From Fibrobacter sp. (lineage in GTDB: Bacteria; Fibrobacterota; Chitinivibrionia; Chitinivibrionales; Chitinispirillaceae): 64,000 nucleotides of DNA. The position numbers and the translations under genes were made by a program. The first letter of the stretch is position 1. The number at the start of each line of letters is the position of its first letter. Positions 30,688 to 42,395 of the stretch are shown here, piece by piece. The stretch spans positions 58,467-122,466 of the forward strand of contig JAAZBG010000054.1 in the NCBI GenBank assembly GCA_012513915.1. Reading direction: 5' to 3'. The notes beneath the pieces are model-generated. The model was given only the letters and a program-made list of their open reading frames with translations. It did not search any database and was not told the DNA's origin.

Positions 30688-30815
30688 TTATTTCATCCAA
30701 TTGACCCGCACTCTCTTTTTCGGATTATGTGCTGACGCACCCCACCACTATACAACCATTTGACCTGACCACCTTCCGATAACGCCTGTGATGTCTTTAA
30801 TGCGACATTTGTAAT

Positions 30816-31565
30816 TCACTCCCGTTCAGCTACTTTTGCTTTTTTGTTACGCTCTCCCCATCCACCGATCACAAGCTGAACATAGGGACCACTTTGATCG
30901 GGTGTCGGCAGATTAGTGATCTTTGTTCCGCGTGAACGCCAATCTCTCTTTTTTGTAAACGGGTCGAATACATAACCACCGCGGATACCAACCACAAAAC
31001 CATGAGATGCTTTCGCTACAATGAAATCAGAACCAACACCAGCATTTAAGAGAAATGCTCCCTGCCACATTGTTATATCAGGTCCATTAGATACAATTGC
31101 ATCAGAAAAAGCTCTTGAATCACTTCTTACATGCAGAAATGTACCACCAATACCCATACCAGCAAACGGAAACAATGTTAACGGTAGTGTCGGTGGCAAT
31201 GTATTAAATCCTGTATTCCAGAGGTATGTTCCATTAAATAGAGATGTTTTCAGATTTGCTCTTGTATGATCGTCATGATACCTGAATGTAAAGCCTGATT
31301 CAAAATAGAGCCGATTAAACTCTTTTCTATGACCAATAGTCAGCGAAGGACTTCTGTCATTGAATTCTGATAGTCCCTGAAGTACAAGATAATCATTTAG
31401 ATTATCCAATGAAAACCAGGCTGCTCCAGGTTGAATAAACTTAAATTCTCGTGTTACATTCGTTGAACACGCTGAAGAATCACTCTTTCCAAAATTCATT
31501 GCTACAAGAGAAAAGGAACTCAGCAGTATCACGAGAAACACCGAAAAATATTTTATCGATTTCAT
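30816..31565 (-). CDS. Putative outer-membrane/secreted protein of unknown function
   Basis: Signal peptide MKSIKYFSVFLVILLSSFSLVAMNF; beta-rich 249-aa sequence. Confidence 0.6.
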   Translation of the reverse strand: MKSIKYFSVFLVILLSSFSLVAMNFGKSDSSACSTNVTREFKFIQPGAAWFSLDNLNDYLVLQGLSEFNDRSPSLTIGHRKEFNRLYFESGFTFRYHDDHTRANLKTSLFNGTYLWNTGFNTLPPTLPLTLFPFAGMGIGGTFLHVRSDSRAFSDAIVSNGPDITMWQGAFLLNAGVGSDFIVAKASHGFVVGIRGGYVFDPFTKKRDWRSRGTKITNLPTPDQSGPYVQLVIGGWGERNKKAKVAERE

Positions 31566-31964
31566 ATGTCCATCCCTTTTTAATGTTCGATTTATTTATT
31601 AAGTATAACATTCGGTTATCTATTCCGGTTTATTTTATTCCCACCATTGTACAACTCACAAAACTGAATTAAAATTATTATTTTCGATATTTCAAACTAT
31701 TACTCTATTCAGTCAACCATGTCATCAGTACAAATCTCTTAAGCCATTCATTATTGAACAGTTATCAGATAGACGGTCGTCCTTGTTCTATAATGAAACA
31801 TCCTATTTCAGTTCTGTACAGTAGAATATGTTGCCATACATGGTACCTTAACTAATTATTTGCAATGATACAGTTACGTATTTCTTTCTATTTCAATATT
31901 TTATATACTATTTGCAGTATTTGCCGGTTTGTGTCCGGTTACAATAGTTCAGTTATTTATATAA

Positions 31965-33959
<1,995 letters not shown>

Positions 33960-33982
33960 AAGATATTCATTAATGCTACTGT

Positions 33983-34009
33983 AAAGGCACCTGCAAGGGT
34001 GCCTTTTTT
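33983..34009 (+). terminator. Rho-independent terminator after dnaK
   Basis: AAAGGCACCTGCAAGGGTGCCTTTTTTA: GC-rich stem and T-tract. Confidence 0.9.
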
Positions 34010-34134
34010 ATAGACTAACGAACTAAAAGAGCGTCCGGCACAATGACAAAAAACAACGTACTGAGATTTATTATTTTGATTCGTTACCAGTGTTCCAGCA
34101 ATTTTTTTTCAGCAGATCGGAATTAGTAAAAATT

Positions 34135-34620
34135 ATGCATAATGACCTCGTTTTTGACCGTGACAATAATCGTTTTAATTTCCGTGCAGTCGGCATTCTT
34201 ATTCATGATAATAAAGTGTTACTTCACAAGATTAATGACAACCCTTACTGGTCGCTCCCGGGTGGTCGTGTTGCATTCGGTGAGTCTTCGGAAAGCTCTG
34301 TCATCCGGGAGATGCAGGAAGAACTTGGTGTTGACTGCAGGGTTCTTCGGCCACTATGGGTGATGGAAAACTTCTTTCACTCATTCAACAGGGACACGCA
34401 TGAACTTGCTTTTTATTTTTTACTATCAGTTCCCGACATGCTTCTTGCAAAAGGTGCCCGGTTTTCACAGAAAGAATATGATTCCATTCTGCGTTTTGAG
34501 TGGCACTCTCTTGACACAATAGAATCCGTAACGCTCAATCCGTCATTTTTGCGAAAAGCACTCAAACAACTTCCGGATAACCTGACCTACATAGTGCACA
34601 AGGATGAATCGTCAAAATGA
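34135..34620 (+). CDS. NUDIX hydrolase
   Basis: Nudix box WSLPGGRVAFGESSESSVIREMQEELGVD. The ORF track start is 34090; ATG at 34135 is a plausible start. Confidence 0.9.
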   Translation: MHNDLVFDRDNNRFNFRAVGILIHDNKVLLHKINDNPYWSLPGGRVAFGESSESSVIREMQEELGVDCRVLRPLWVMENFFHSFNRDTHELAFYFLLSVPDMLLAKGARFSQKEYDSILRFEWHSLDTIESVTLNPSFLRKALKQLPDNLTYIVHKDESSK

Positions 34621-34765
34621 TACACGTAACATCTGTATGGTCAATTTAAAACAGGCAACCGTAATTCTATTTTTTTTTAGTTTCAGAATATAAATTGAAA
34701 TACATTACTTATTGAAGCAGTGAGCTGTAGGGCAACTATGACAGTCGCCCTTTATATAGAGCAGA

Positions 34766-34861
34766 TTATTTCTGTGTCGCGTTAGATTTTTTCTGACGTT
34801 TCTTACCGTAAGAACCTTTAAAAATCTTGCCTTTTTTTGTACGAGAGTCTCCTCTTCCCAT
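34766..34861 (-). CDS. 30S ribosomal protein THX family small basic protein
   Basis: Manual translation: MGRGDSRTKKGKIFKGSYGKKRQKKSNATQK (31 aa), preceded by GGAGGAAAAA; resembles the THX family pattern MGKGDxxTKRGKIxxGSYGKxRxK. Below the ORF-track length cutoff. Confidence 0.9.
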   Translation of the reverse strand: MGRGDSRTKKGKIFKGSYGKKRQKKSNATQK

Positions 34862-35056
34862 TTTTTCCTCCATTGAACATTGTAATATATAATTCAGTTA
34901 ATCTCTTACGTATACAAGTTAATCCAGTTAATTACACTATCTGGAATAAAAGAGGTAGTAAAAATAGTTTTTGATACACTGAAAAGGAAGAACTTTTATT
35001 TTTTAAAACAAATCAACAATAATGTTTCATTCAGCGTTTTGAGAAAAAATACATTC

Positions 35057-35329
35057 CTACACCTTTTCCCGTTTCATTGCGACATACAGGTGTTCCACTG
35101 GCAGTGTCCCGGTACGAATTATTGTATGCTCGTTCATAGTAACCAATTCCCACCCCTGCTCACCAAGACGATTCAAATAATTGTAGAGTGGAATGTCATC
35201 CCAGTTCTGCATTGTTTCACCATTGACATAGTGAACTTTCCATGACACCTCTTTTGGCATAACATGACCGAATATCCCCTTACCATACTTCTCCGCAATA
35301 ATAAACTGATACTCCCACTTTGTCATCAC
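35057..35329 (-). CDS. Small hypothetical protein (DUF4177-like)
   Basis: WEYQFIIAEKYG...LNRLGEQGWELVTMNEHTIIRTG resembles the DUF4177 pattern 'LNxLGxxGWELV'. Confidence 0.55.
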   Translation of the reverse strand: MMTKWEYQFIIAEKYGKGIFGHVMPKEVSWKVHYVNGETMQNWDDIPLYNYLNRLGEQGWELVTMNEHTIIRTGTLPVEHLYVAMKREKV

Positions 35330-35414
35330 AGCTCTCCTTTTTGAAAAAAGTAACTAGTGACACGCAAGAGTTGCTGGAATAGTCTTCTGCTTGCCACGCG
35401 TAACATGCCACAAG

Positions 35415-36074
35415 TCACTTCTTCACATAGTGTTCAATTTTTTCTTTCAAATGACGTTTTACTTCGGGGTTATCTGATGTTTCATACATAAACAATAAGA
35501 AATTTAAACCATCCTTTTCCAATCCTGATTTTTTATAAAAAGCAGCCGCGAGTGTTGCGTATTTTGCTTTGTGCGGCGAGTTGAATCGAGATGCCATTTC
35601 AAAGTATTTCGCTGCGGTATATGTATCAGAATACTTCTGATAATAGAGCATTCCTGTATAAAAAGCGATATTCCACTGACGATTGTTTAGCTTTGTCAAT
35701 CCACGTTCAAGTAATATTCTGGGAATATCAGGATTGGTTGTGATATCCGGCAGAAGTACCCCAGCAAATTCATAGGCAGGATAAAAAAGCGGGTTTAATT
35801 TTGTAATAATATCGAGCATGTTGACAATCCATAAATAGCGTTTATCACCCTTGTAATGCTCACCAAAATAAATCACTGATCTGATCCACAAATAATGTGA
35901 AACCGTTGTCTCATACCCAAGGAGAACATCCTTAATACGCTCATTATCGGGCAGATAGGAAAAACTTTCCGTTTTCCATCCAGGATCGGTATTTTTTGAC
36001 AAATAAGTCTGTGAACAATAGATACCTCCCGCAATGAGTATCACTGCAATTCCCCAGTAAATTTTATGTATCAT
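35415..36074 (-). CDS. TPR-like membrane-anchored protein of unknown function in an ABC transporter operon
   Basis: N-terminal TM segment MIHKIYWGIAVILIAGGIYCSQTYL; helical repeats; adjoins an ABC permease gene. Confidence 0.65.
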   Translation of the reverse strand: MIHKIYWGIAVILIAGGIYCSQTYLSKNTDPGWKTESFSYLPDNERIKDVLLGYETTVSHYLWIRSVIYFGEHYKGDKRYLWIVNMLDIITKLNPLFYPAYEFAGVLLPDITTNPDIPRILLERGLTKLNNRQWNIAFYTGMLYYQKYSDTYTAAKYFEMASRFNSPHKAKYATLAAAFYKKSGLEKDGLNFLLFMYETSDNPEVKRHLKEKIEHYVKK

Positions 36075-36838
36075 AAATCCTTCCGGGAAAACAGTGCTAT
36101 TGACAGCAGCAGCAGCATTGACGCATACAGAAAACCATAGAGTACCGCCATTGCGATAAACCCTGATGGTACCGGGAGACTATACACCACTGCTGTACGG
36201 ATATTAAAATTTTCAAGATTCGGCAGTATATAAAAAAGTCCTTTCAAAATCGAACGCCACACAGGATTGTTCTGCTGTTCAGCACCGATGTTAACAAGAT
36301 CGTTAAGATGCCCCGCAATATAAAAACCAAGCGTGAAAATGGCAGACAGTGTTGGTGTTGTAAATGACGAAAAGAATATTGCAGCCGCAACAATCACAAT
36401 CATTTCTATCAGCAGAAGCAGTACCGCATTAAACATTGTAAAGCTCTGCCCTGCCCCCATTACCCTGATGGTTATGAAAAACACCGCTGCAATCAGAATA
36501 AAATTAAGCATCAGTGTTGCAATCAGACCAAAAAACTTTCCAAGAATAAATGATGTTCTGGTGACAGGTTTTGTTATCACGCCGTAAATTGTCTTTGTGG
36601 TAATCTCCACACCAAGCATCCCGACACCAATAAACACCGCAAGCAGCAGTCCGGTAAGCGACATTGTCGCAAGTCCGAAATCCGCCATCACCTGCCCTCT
36701 TGAAAAAACCGACAGATCCCCAAATGATATTGATAGCACCAGTGCAATACCGGCGACAAGCAGGATATTATACAAAATCTTATTACGGATAGTCTCCTTA
36801 AATGTATTCTGTGCAATATAGCTGGTTGATTTGATCAT
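36071..36838 (-). CDS. ABC transporter permease (ABC-2 type)
   Basis: 255 aa with multiple TM segments; NTFKETIRNKILYNILLVAGIALVLSI; overlaps the ATPase gene by 4 bp. Confidence 0.85.
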   Translation of the reverse strand: MIKSTSYIAQNTFKETIRNKILYNILLVAGIALVLSISFGDLSVFSRGQVMADFGLATMSLTGLLLAVFIGVGMLGVEITTKTIYGVITKPVTRTSFILGKFFGLIATLMLNFILIAAVFFITIRVMGAGQSFTMFNAVLLLLIEMIVIVAAAIFFSSFTTPTLSAIFTLGFYIAGHLNDLVNIGAEQQNNPVWRSILKGLFYILPNLENFNIRTAVVYSLPVPSGFIAMAVLYGFLYASMLLLLSIALFSRKDL

Positions 36839-37761
36839 TGTGCACCTCCACCACTATACAGGAGCTCTTCCATACTCGATTTCCGACGTTCTATTCTTGC
36901 TGGATACAGTTTATTATTATTTAACATTTCGAGAATAATAGCATTTTCAATACCAGGCGGTACTGTAATTATCCATGATCGTTCAGAGTGTTGATCGACA
37001 GTGCAACCGGCATTTAAAATCAGCTCCGTAAGTACCTGCGGATCCTGTTCCAGTTCAATTTCTGTTCCTTTGAATCCCTTTTCAAGTAACTCATTCACTG
37101 CGCCATCATAGGTTTTCTTACCTTTTGACAAAACAACAACCCTGTCACAGACCGACTCGATATCCTCAAGCACGTGAGTACTGAAAAAAATGGTTATTCC
37201 ACTTTTAGCAAGATCTTTAAACAGCGTCCTGAACAGACGACGACCTGGCGGATCCATACCGCTCATCGGTTCATCAAGGATCATAAGTTTTGGTTTTCCA
37301 AGAAGTGCCTGCGCCATGTTCAGGCGCTGCTGCATCCCTTTGGACATCTCTTTTACCTTTGATTTTGACTTATGCGACAGCTCAACAAGATCGAGGACTC
37401 TATCAACCTCGTCATTAATTCTTTTTTTATCCAGATTCAGCAGGTGTGATGCAAAAGCAAGTGATTCGCGCGTTGTTAAGTGCCCGTAAAAATACGGCTG
37501 CTCCGATAAATAGGCAACACCGTTACGGGCCCGGTAATCAGCAATACTGCACTCATGTACCCGTACTTCGCCCCTCTGAGGATAAACGAGCCCCATGATT
37601 GTCTTTATTGTTGTCGTTTTTCCTGCACCGTTGGGACCAACGAATCCGGTCACATACCCACTGTGAACATTAAAGGAGACATCAACTACAGCAGGTACTT
37701 TTATACCCCAAAATCCCTTACGGTAAATTTTTGTAAGATTTTTTATTTCAATACTGTACAT
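36835..37761 (-). CDS. ABC transporter ATP-binding protein
   Basis: Walker A GPNGAGKTTTIK, signature MSKGMQQRLNMAQALL, Walker B LMILDEPMSGMDP. Confidence 0.95.
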   Translation of the reverse strand: MYSIEIKNLTKIYRKGFWGIKVPAVVDVSFNVHSGYVTGFVGPNGAGKTTTIKTIMGLVYPQRGEVRVHECSIADYRARNGVAYLSEQPYFYGHLTTRESLAFASHLLNLDKKRINDEVDRVLDLVELSHKSKSKVKEMSKGMQQRLNMAQALLGKPKLMILDEPMSGMDPPGRRLFRTLFKDLAKSGITIFFSTHVLEDIESVCDRVVVLSKGKKTYDGAVNELLEKGFKGTEIELEQDPQVLTELILNAGCTVDQHSERSWIITVPPGIENAIILEMLNNNKLYPARIERRKSSMEELLYSGGGAQ

Positions 37762-38122
37762 AACCTATCACCTGTTTGTTAAGGTACAACTAATTATAAA
37801 TTTCTGCACTGATTGTTGCCAGTAGTTTTTTTTAATAAAACCGCAGAGATGATACGTGCGATTTTGATAGCGAAAATTGGAACGAATGAAACTAATACTG
37901 TGCCGGGTAACATAACGGATATAGTCAGAATATACAAATAATACATTATGGTGTATTGTATGCCTATCCAGCATATCAGGACAATAAAACAACTTGAAAA
38001 CCACCAGTAATTGATTGATAATAAAGTAAATAACACTATGGATCAAGTAACAGTCTTCATATGCACCATGAAAAATTGATTTTTAAGATCGTTGCAACCT
38101 TTACCGGATTTATCTTTAAATA

Positions 38123-39418
38123 ATGAGCAAATCAAAAAACAACGGACGTCATGCACACAAGCCATCCGGCATAGCATCAGGACTATCATGTGGTCACAGT
38201 GCGGGTTCAATCGGCAAATGTAATGCATGTGGAAAAAGTCTGTGTGGTCAGTGTGCACTCATGTACAAAGGAAACCTCTATTGTGTATCCTCCTGTATTC
38301 CTAAAGTGTTTATTGATACATATCTGAAGAATCAGATTCCCCGGAAATCAAAAGCACCTGTTATTTGGGCAGTAATCACCCTTGTACTTGTTGTCGTGTC
38401 ACTATCAAGCCTGGGAATCCGGGAAATTTACAATTTAAAAAACGAAAATGATACACTGGCACAAAGCAGAAGCAATCTTATCCGCACATTGCAGGAAAAC
38501 AACCGTGCAACCAGCGATACATCATCGTCCCTGACCGATTCGGTTAATTTTGAATACATCGAACCGGAACCACAAAAGCCTCAACATAATCGACCGGCAC
38601 AAATCAGGGAACGTCAACCGGTATATTATCACCCTGTAAAAAACAATACCTTCTCCTTTGATAACGGTTCGACAGCACTTAAAGCGGTCTGCCTTACCTT
38701 TGATGGAGCATCGGAGTCAAATGTTGCCTTACCGATCCTTGATACACTAAGCTCACGAAATATAAAAGCAACAATGTTCTTAACAGGACATTTTCTAAAA
38801 CGTTACCCGGACATTGTGAGGCAGATTCTTGCAGGTGGTCATGAAATCGGCAACCACACACTGAGTCATCCGCACCTTACAACATATGCACAGAATCACA
38901 TTCAGTCGACACTGCCGGATATTACAGCAGAAACGATCCACAGAGAACTTCAGAAAAATAATGAGATTTACTATTCAATCACCGGACAAAAAATGCAACC
39001 GCTGTGGCGCGCACCGTACGGAGAATTCAACAGGACAATCTGCGAGTGGGCCTTGCAGGTTGGATTTCGTCATGTTGGATGGCGTGTTGCAAAAAGTTTC
39101 AGGGAAAATCTTGACAGTAACGACTGGATTCCTGACGAAAACACCCCCGGATTTAAAACACCACAGGAAGTACTCGCGAAAATAATTAATATTGCTGAAT
39201 CGAATACTGCACTCAATGGTGGAATTATTTTAATGCATCTTGGTACAGCAAGAAAAGAGCAGGCGATGCAGATGTACACGATTCTGGGAAAACTTATCGA
39301 TGAGCTCCGATTACGCGGATTCAGGATTATTACCGTATCTGAAATGATAAAGGAATCGGATGATTATCTTGCTTCTTTGAAGACAAAAACTGATATTCAA
39401 GGTGCTGATATTTATTAA
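38123..39418 (+). CDS. Polysaccharide deacetylase with N-terminal B-box-like Cys-rich module and TM segment
   Basis: N-term CGHSAGSIGKCNACGKSLCGQCALMYKGNLYCVSSC; TM; NodB motifs AVCLTFDGASESN, GHEIGNHTLSHPHL, LWRAPYGEFN. Confidence 0.88.
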   Translation: MSKSKNNGRHAHKPSGIASGLSCGHSAGSIGKCNACGKSLCGQCALMYKGNLYCVSSCIPKVFIDTYLKNQIPRKSKAPVIWAVITLVLVVVSLSSLGIREIYNLKNENDTLAQSRSNLIRTLQENNRATSDTSSSLTDSVNFEYIEPEPQKPQHNRPAQIRERQPVYYHPVKNNTFSFDNGSTALKAVCLTFDGASESNVALPILDTLSSRNIKATMFLTGHFLKRYPDIVRQILAGGHEIGNHTLSHPHLTTYAQNHIQSTLPDITAETIHRELQKNNEIYYSITGQKMQPLWRAPYGEFNRTICEWALQVGFRHVGWRVAKSFRENLDSNDWIPDENTPGFKTPQEVLAKIINIAESNTALNGGIILMHLGTARKEQAMQMYTILGKLIDELRLRGFRIITVSEMIKESDDYLASLKTKTDIQGADIY

Positions 39419-39435
39419 ATAAAGGTTGTAATCAG

Positions 39436-40089
39436 ATGTTTGATAATCCGATTGATATCATTTTAAGATTTCCCGTCATTCTCATAGCACTTACATTTCA
39501 TGAATATGCACATGGTTGGGTCGCATGGAAACTGGGAGACAACACAGCCCGAAATGAAGGGCGCCTGACACTAAATCCGATCTCACACCTTGACCTTTTC
39601 GGGACACTAATGCTTCTGGCAGGTCCATTTGGTTGGGCAAAACCAGTTCCAGTAAATAGTTATTACTTCAGGAATCCTAAAAGAGATATTCTGCTTGTCA
39701 GCCTTGCAGGACCGGTATCCAACATAATTCTGGCTTTTATTTTTGGATATACATTCCGCTATATTGCAATGAACAATCCAGGTCTTATCGCTCAGGGGGA
39801 TTATCTCAACCAGTTTTTGCAGCTTGCCATTCTCATAAATATTGGTATAGCCTTTTTTAACATGATACCGGTACCCCCTCTTGATGGGTCAAAAATCCTT
39901 ATTGGATTGCTCCCAAACAAATGGATACCCGGATATATTGAAAAAAGCCGTCATCTTCCAATTGTATTTATGGTGTTACTGATTGCTGAATGGGGTTTAA
40001 AAATTCCACTGTTCAGTACAATTATCAATCCTTTTTATATTCCATTTAACAAACTAATTCTGTTTTTAATCTTCGGAAAGGGATTCTGA
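39436..40089 (+). CDS. Site-2 protease family (M50) membrane metalloprotease
   Basis: LTFHEYAHGWVAWKLGD (HExxH) and FNMIPVPPLDGSKIL. Confidence 0.92.
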   Translation: MFDNPIDIILRFPVILIALTFHEYAHGWVAWKLGDNTARNEGRLTLNPISHLDLFGTLMLLAGPFGWAKPVPVNSYYFRNPKRDILLVSLAGPVSNIILAFIFGYTFRYIAMNNPGLIAQGDYLNQFLQLAILINIGIAFFNMIPVPPLDGSKILIGLLPNKWIPGYIEKSRHLPIVFMVLLIAEWGLKIPLFSTIINPFYIPFNKLILFLIFGKGF

Positions 40090-41108
40090 TGCCAGACTAC
40101 TCAATACCATGTGATCGTCTGAATGCGATAGTCTCAAAATTTAAAACTGTCTCACTTATTGTTATTGGTGATGTCATGATTGATGAGTACATGTGGGGTG
40201 ATGTTCGAAGAATCTCTCCGGAAGCTCCAGTACCGATAGTAGAAGTTGATACAGTTACCCGACGACTTGGTGGTGCAGCCAATGTGGTTCAGAATCTTCA
40301 AAGTATTGGTATCACGCCAAAACTGGTCTCAATCTGTGGCAAAGATGATAATGCAAAACATTTAAAAAAGGCACTCGCTGATATCAACTGTTCCTCTGAT
40401 GGCCTCGTTGAATCATCCCACCGGCCGACAATTATAAAAACAAGAGTTATGGCTCGTACCCAACAGGTTGTTCGTGCCGATAGAGAGCTCATCAGCGACC
40501 TCACTACCGAAGAGACAAATCAAATCTGGGCACTGTTTGAGAGGAACTTCCCTACCGCCGATGGTGTTATCATATCTGATTATGGAAAAGGAACTATTTC
40601 TCAGCCTCTTATTGGTAAAATTATAGAAAAATGTGTATCAAACAAAAAATTCGTCGCGATTGATCCAAAAGATCGTCATTTTGATCTTTATAAGGGTGTT
40701 ACAGTGATCACACCAAACCTTAAGGAAGCGTTTGCGATGCTTGGCATTCCTTACCGTCAATGTACCGACGAAGATATCAGGCAGATCGGGTGGAAGATTC
40801 TTGATAACCTAAATCTTCACTATCTTCTGATAACCCTTAGTGAACGCGGGATGGCACTTTTTGACAGTCAGAAACGGACAATGAACCACCTTCCGACAGA
40901 AGCGCAAAAGGTATTTGATGTTACCGGGGCGGGAGATACTGTTATCAGCGTTTTTTCAGCGGCGTTCACCTGCGGTGCATCACCACTTGAAGCAGCATTT
41001 ATTTCCAACCATGCAGCAGGTTTGACTGTTGCACAAGTTGGAACTGCATCGGTTACTCCTGATGAACTGATTGCAGTTTGTGGATGTACCGGAGTTACTA
41101 ATAGTTAG
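40089..41108 (+). CDS. D-glycero-beta-D-manno-heptose-7-phosphate kinase (RfaE1/HldE N-terminal domain type, PfkB family)
   Basis: VIGDVMIDEYMWGDVRRISPEAPVPIVEVDTVTRRLGGAANVVQNL and FDVTGAGDTVISVFSAAF; the nucleotidyltransferase domain is absent. Confidence 0.9.
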   Translation: MPDYSIPCDRLNAIVSKFKTVSLIVIGDVMIDEYMWGDVRRISPEAPVPIVEVDTVTRRLGGAANVVQNLQSIGITPKLVSICGKDDNAKHLKKALADINCSSDGLVESSHRPTIIKTRVMARTQQVVRADRELISDLTTEETNQIWALFERNFPTADGVIISDYGKGTISQPLIGKIIEKCVSNKKFVAIDPKDRHFDLYKGVTVITPNLKEAFAMLGIPYRQCTDEDIRQIGWKILDNLNLHYLLITLSERGMALFDSQKRTMNHLPTEAQKVFDVTGAGDTVISVFSAAFTCGASPLEAAFISNHAAGLTVAQVGTASVTPDELIAVCGCTGVTNS

Positions 41109-41235
41109 TGCTGATACCAATTGCTTTCCTGTGTCAGGATATGCTGGTACACCAGATTGAGGATATCATAAATAAACATGTTTTACCACTTTCATAACGT
41201 AGGACACGTATCAACAACACAACATTGTCATTGTC

Positions 41236-41275
41236 AAAGGCGAAATACCATACGGTACTCCGCCTTTAAATTTTT
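41236..41275 (+). terminator. Candidate Rho-independent terminator
   Basis: AAAGGCG...CGCCTTT followed by AAATTTTTT, downstream of the kinase gene. Confidence 0.55.
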
Positions 41276-41457
41276 TATGGAACCTTCTTATTGTAATTCT
41301 TTACTTTTGAATTGTACACTTCAGTATAAGGAATGAGAATATGGCATGTATAAAGTTAACCATGCCTTAAACAATTAAACGGGATCAGCTGCGAAGCAAA
41401 TCGATCCTTTTTTAGATGTTAGTTTAAATAAATGTACCAACAAATAGAGGACAACGC

Positions 41458-41673
41458 ATGGGATTCAGAGATTTTTTCGGGCCTGTTGAATCAAATGATC
41501 AGGACCAGATTATTGACAACAAATTAAAGTCAAAAAAAAGGCAAAATAAATATAACATCAAATATAACGGCCTCTTACGAACGCTTATGATACCACTCAC
41601 CATTATCATTGTCCGGGATATTGCCAACGAAAAGGGAATTATCAGGAAAACACTCAGACTGTTTAAGCGATAA
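41458..41673 (+). CDS. Small basic hypothetical protein (71 aa)
   Basis: GAGGACAAC upstream of ATG; GLLRTLMIPLTIIIVRDIANEKGIIRKTLRLFKR; no family recognised. Confidence 0.5.
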   Translation: MGFRDFFGPVESNDQDQIIDNKLKSKKRQNKYNIKYNGLLRTLMIPLTIIIVRDIANEKGIIRKTLRLFKR

Positions 41674-41704
41674 GTGACACGTTTTGTGTGATAAGTGACA
41701 CGTT
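41669..41704. repeat. 15-bp direct repeat GATAAGTGACACGTT, two copies
   Basis: Copies at 41669-41683 and 41690-41704, at the 3' end of the 71-aa ORF. Confidence 0.8.
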
Positions 41705-41823
41705 ACAGACATCTTGCACCCTTTTTTTATAAATAATAAAAAAAAAACGATACAAATCGACTGTTTCATGCGTCTAATAGTAAGAAACGCATACTGACAA
41801 GCAATTTTTGCAGGAGTTTTTGT

Positions 41824-42366
41824 ATGATAGATCCGTGTTACCACCTTGATTTGTACAAAAATGTCACAAACGGGCGACTGCCACGTTTACAGAAGCGACT
41901 TTCCGTTATTGAACCCGGATATAGTCCTGATTGCCAAACCACTAAACCTGACGACCTGTTTGCAGTCATCTGTACAAGTAAAGTATGCTTCCTTTCATCG
42001 TACCAGCACGGTGTTCAAAAGCTGCTTGATCTGGCGTATGGTAAAGAGTTTGTTTCAGCATCGTTTGATGAATCAATCAGTGTAACATTCTATCACAAAA
42101 CAAAAGGAACAATAACTTACTGTATTGCATCCAACTTTTTTGAGAAGATCCGTAGCAAAGAATTTTTTCGTCAGAAGACAGCGGGTGTTCCAATCAATGA
42201 AATTCCAATTGAATGCGCGAATGATATATTAAAAACTGTTTTTGACCATGATGATAATGCAATCTTTGCATTGCATACAGTTCCCGATTTTGATACTGAC
42301 AAAATAGTAAAACAGCTGATTGCAGCAGAACTTGAAAAAGAATCAAGGTTAAATACAACAGAATAG
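41824..42366 (+). CDS. Hypothetical protein
   Basis: 180-aa ORF with CAGGAG upstream; no family recognised. Confidence 0.6.
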   Translation: MIDPCYHLDLYKNVTNGRLPRLQKRLSVIEPGYSPDCQTTKPDDLFAVICTSKVCFLSSYQHGVQKLLDLAYGKEFVSASFDESISVTFYHKTKGTITYCIASNFFEKIRSKEFFRQKTAGVPINEIPIECANDILKTVFDHDDNAIFALHTVPDFDTDKIVKQLIAAELEKESRLNTTE

Positions 42367-42395
42367 TTTTTTCTCAAAGGTATCATTGCACCACA

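Noticed and set aside
34729-34754. AGGGCAACTATGACAGTCGCCCT hairpin near the THX gene
   Set aside because: Stem is plausible but there is no convincing T-tract on either strand.
41342-41366. GGCATG...CATGCC inverted repeat
   Set aside because: Only 6-bp arms with a long spacer in an intergenic region; compatible with chance.
41575-41844. 89-aa minus-strand ORF (CHLSHKTCHLSLK)
   Set aside because: Created by the GATAAGTGACACGTT direct repeat and overlaps better-supported plus-strand ORFs.
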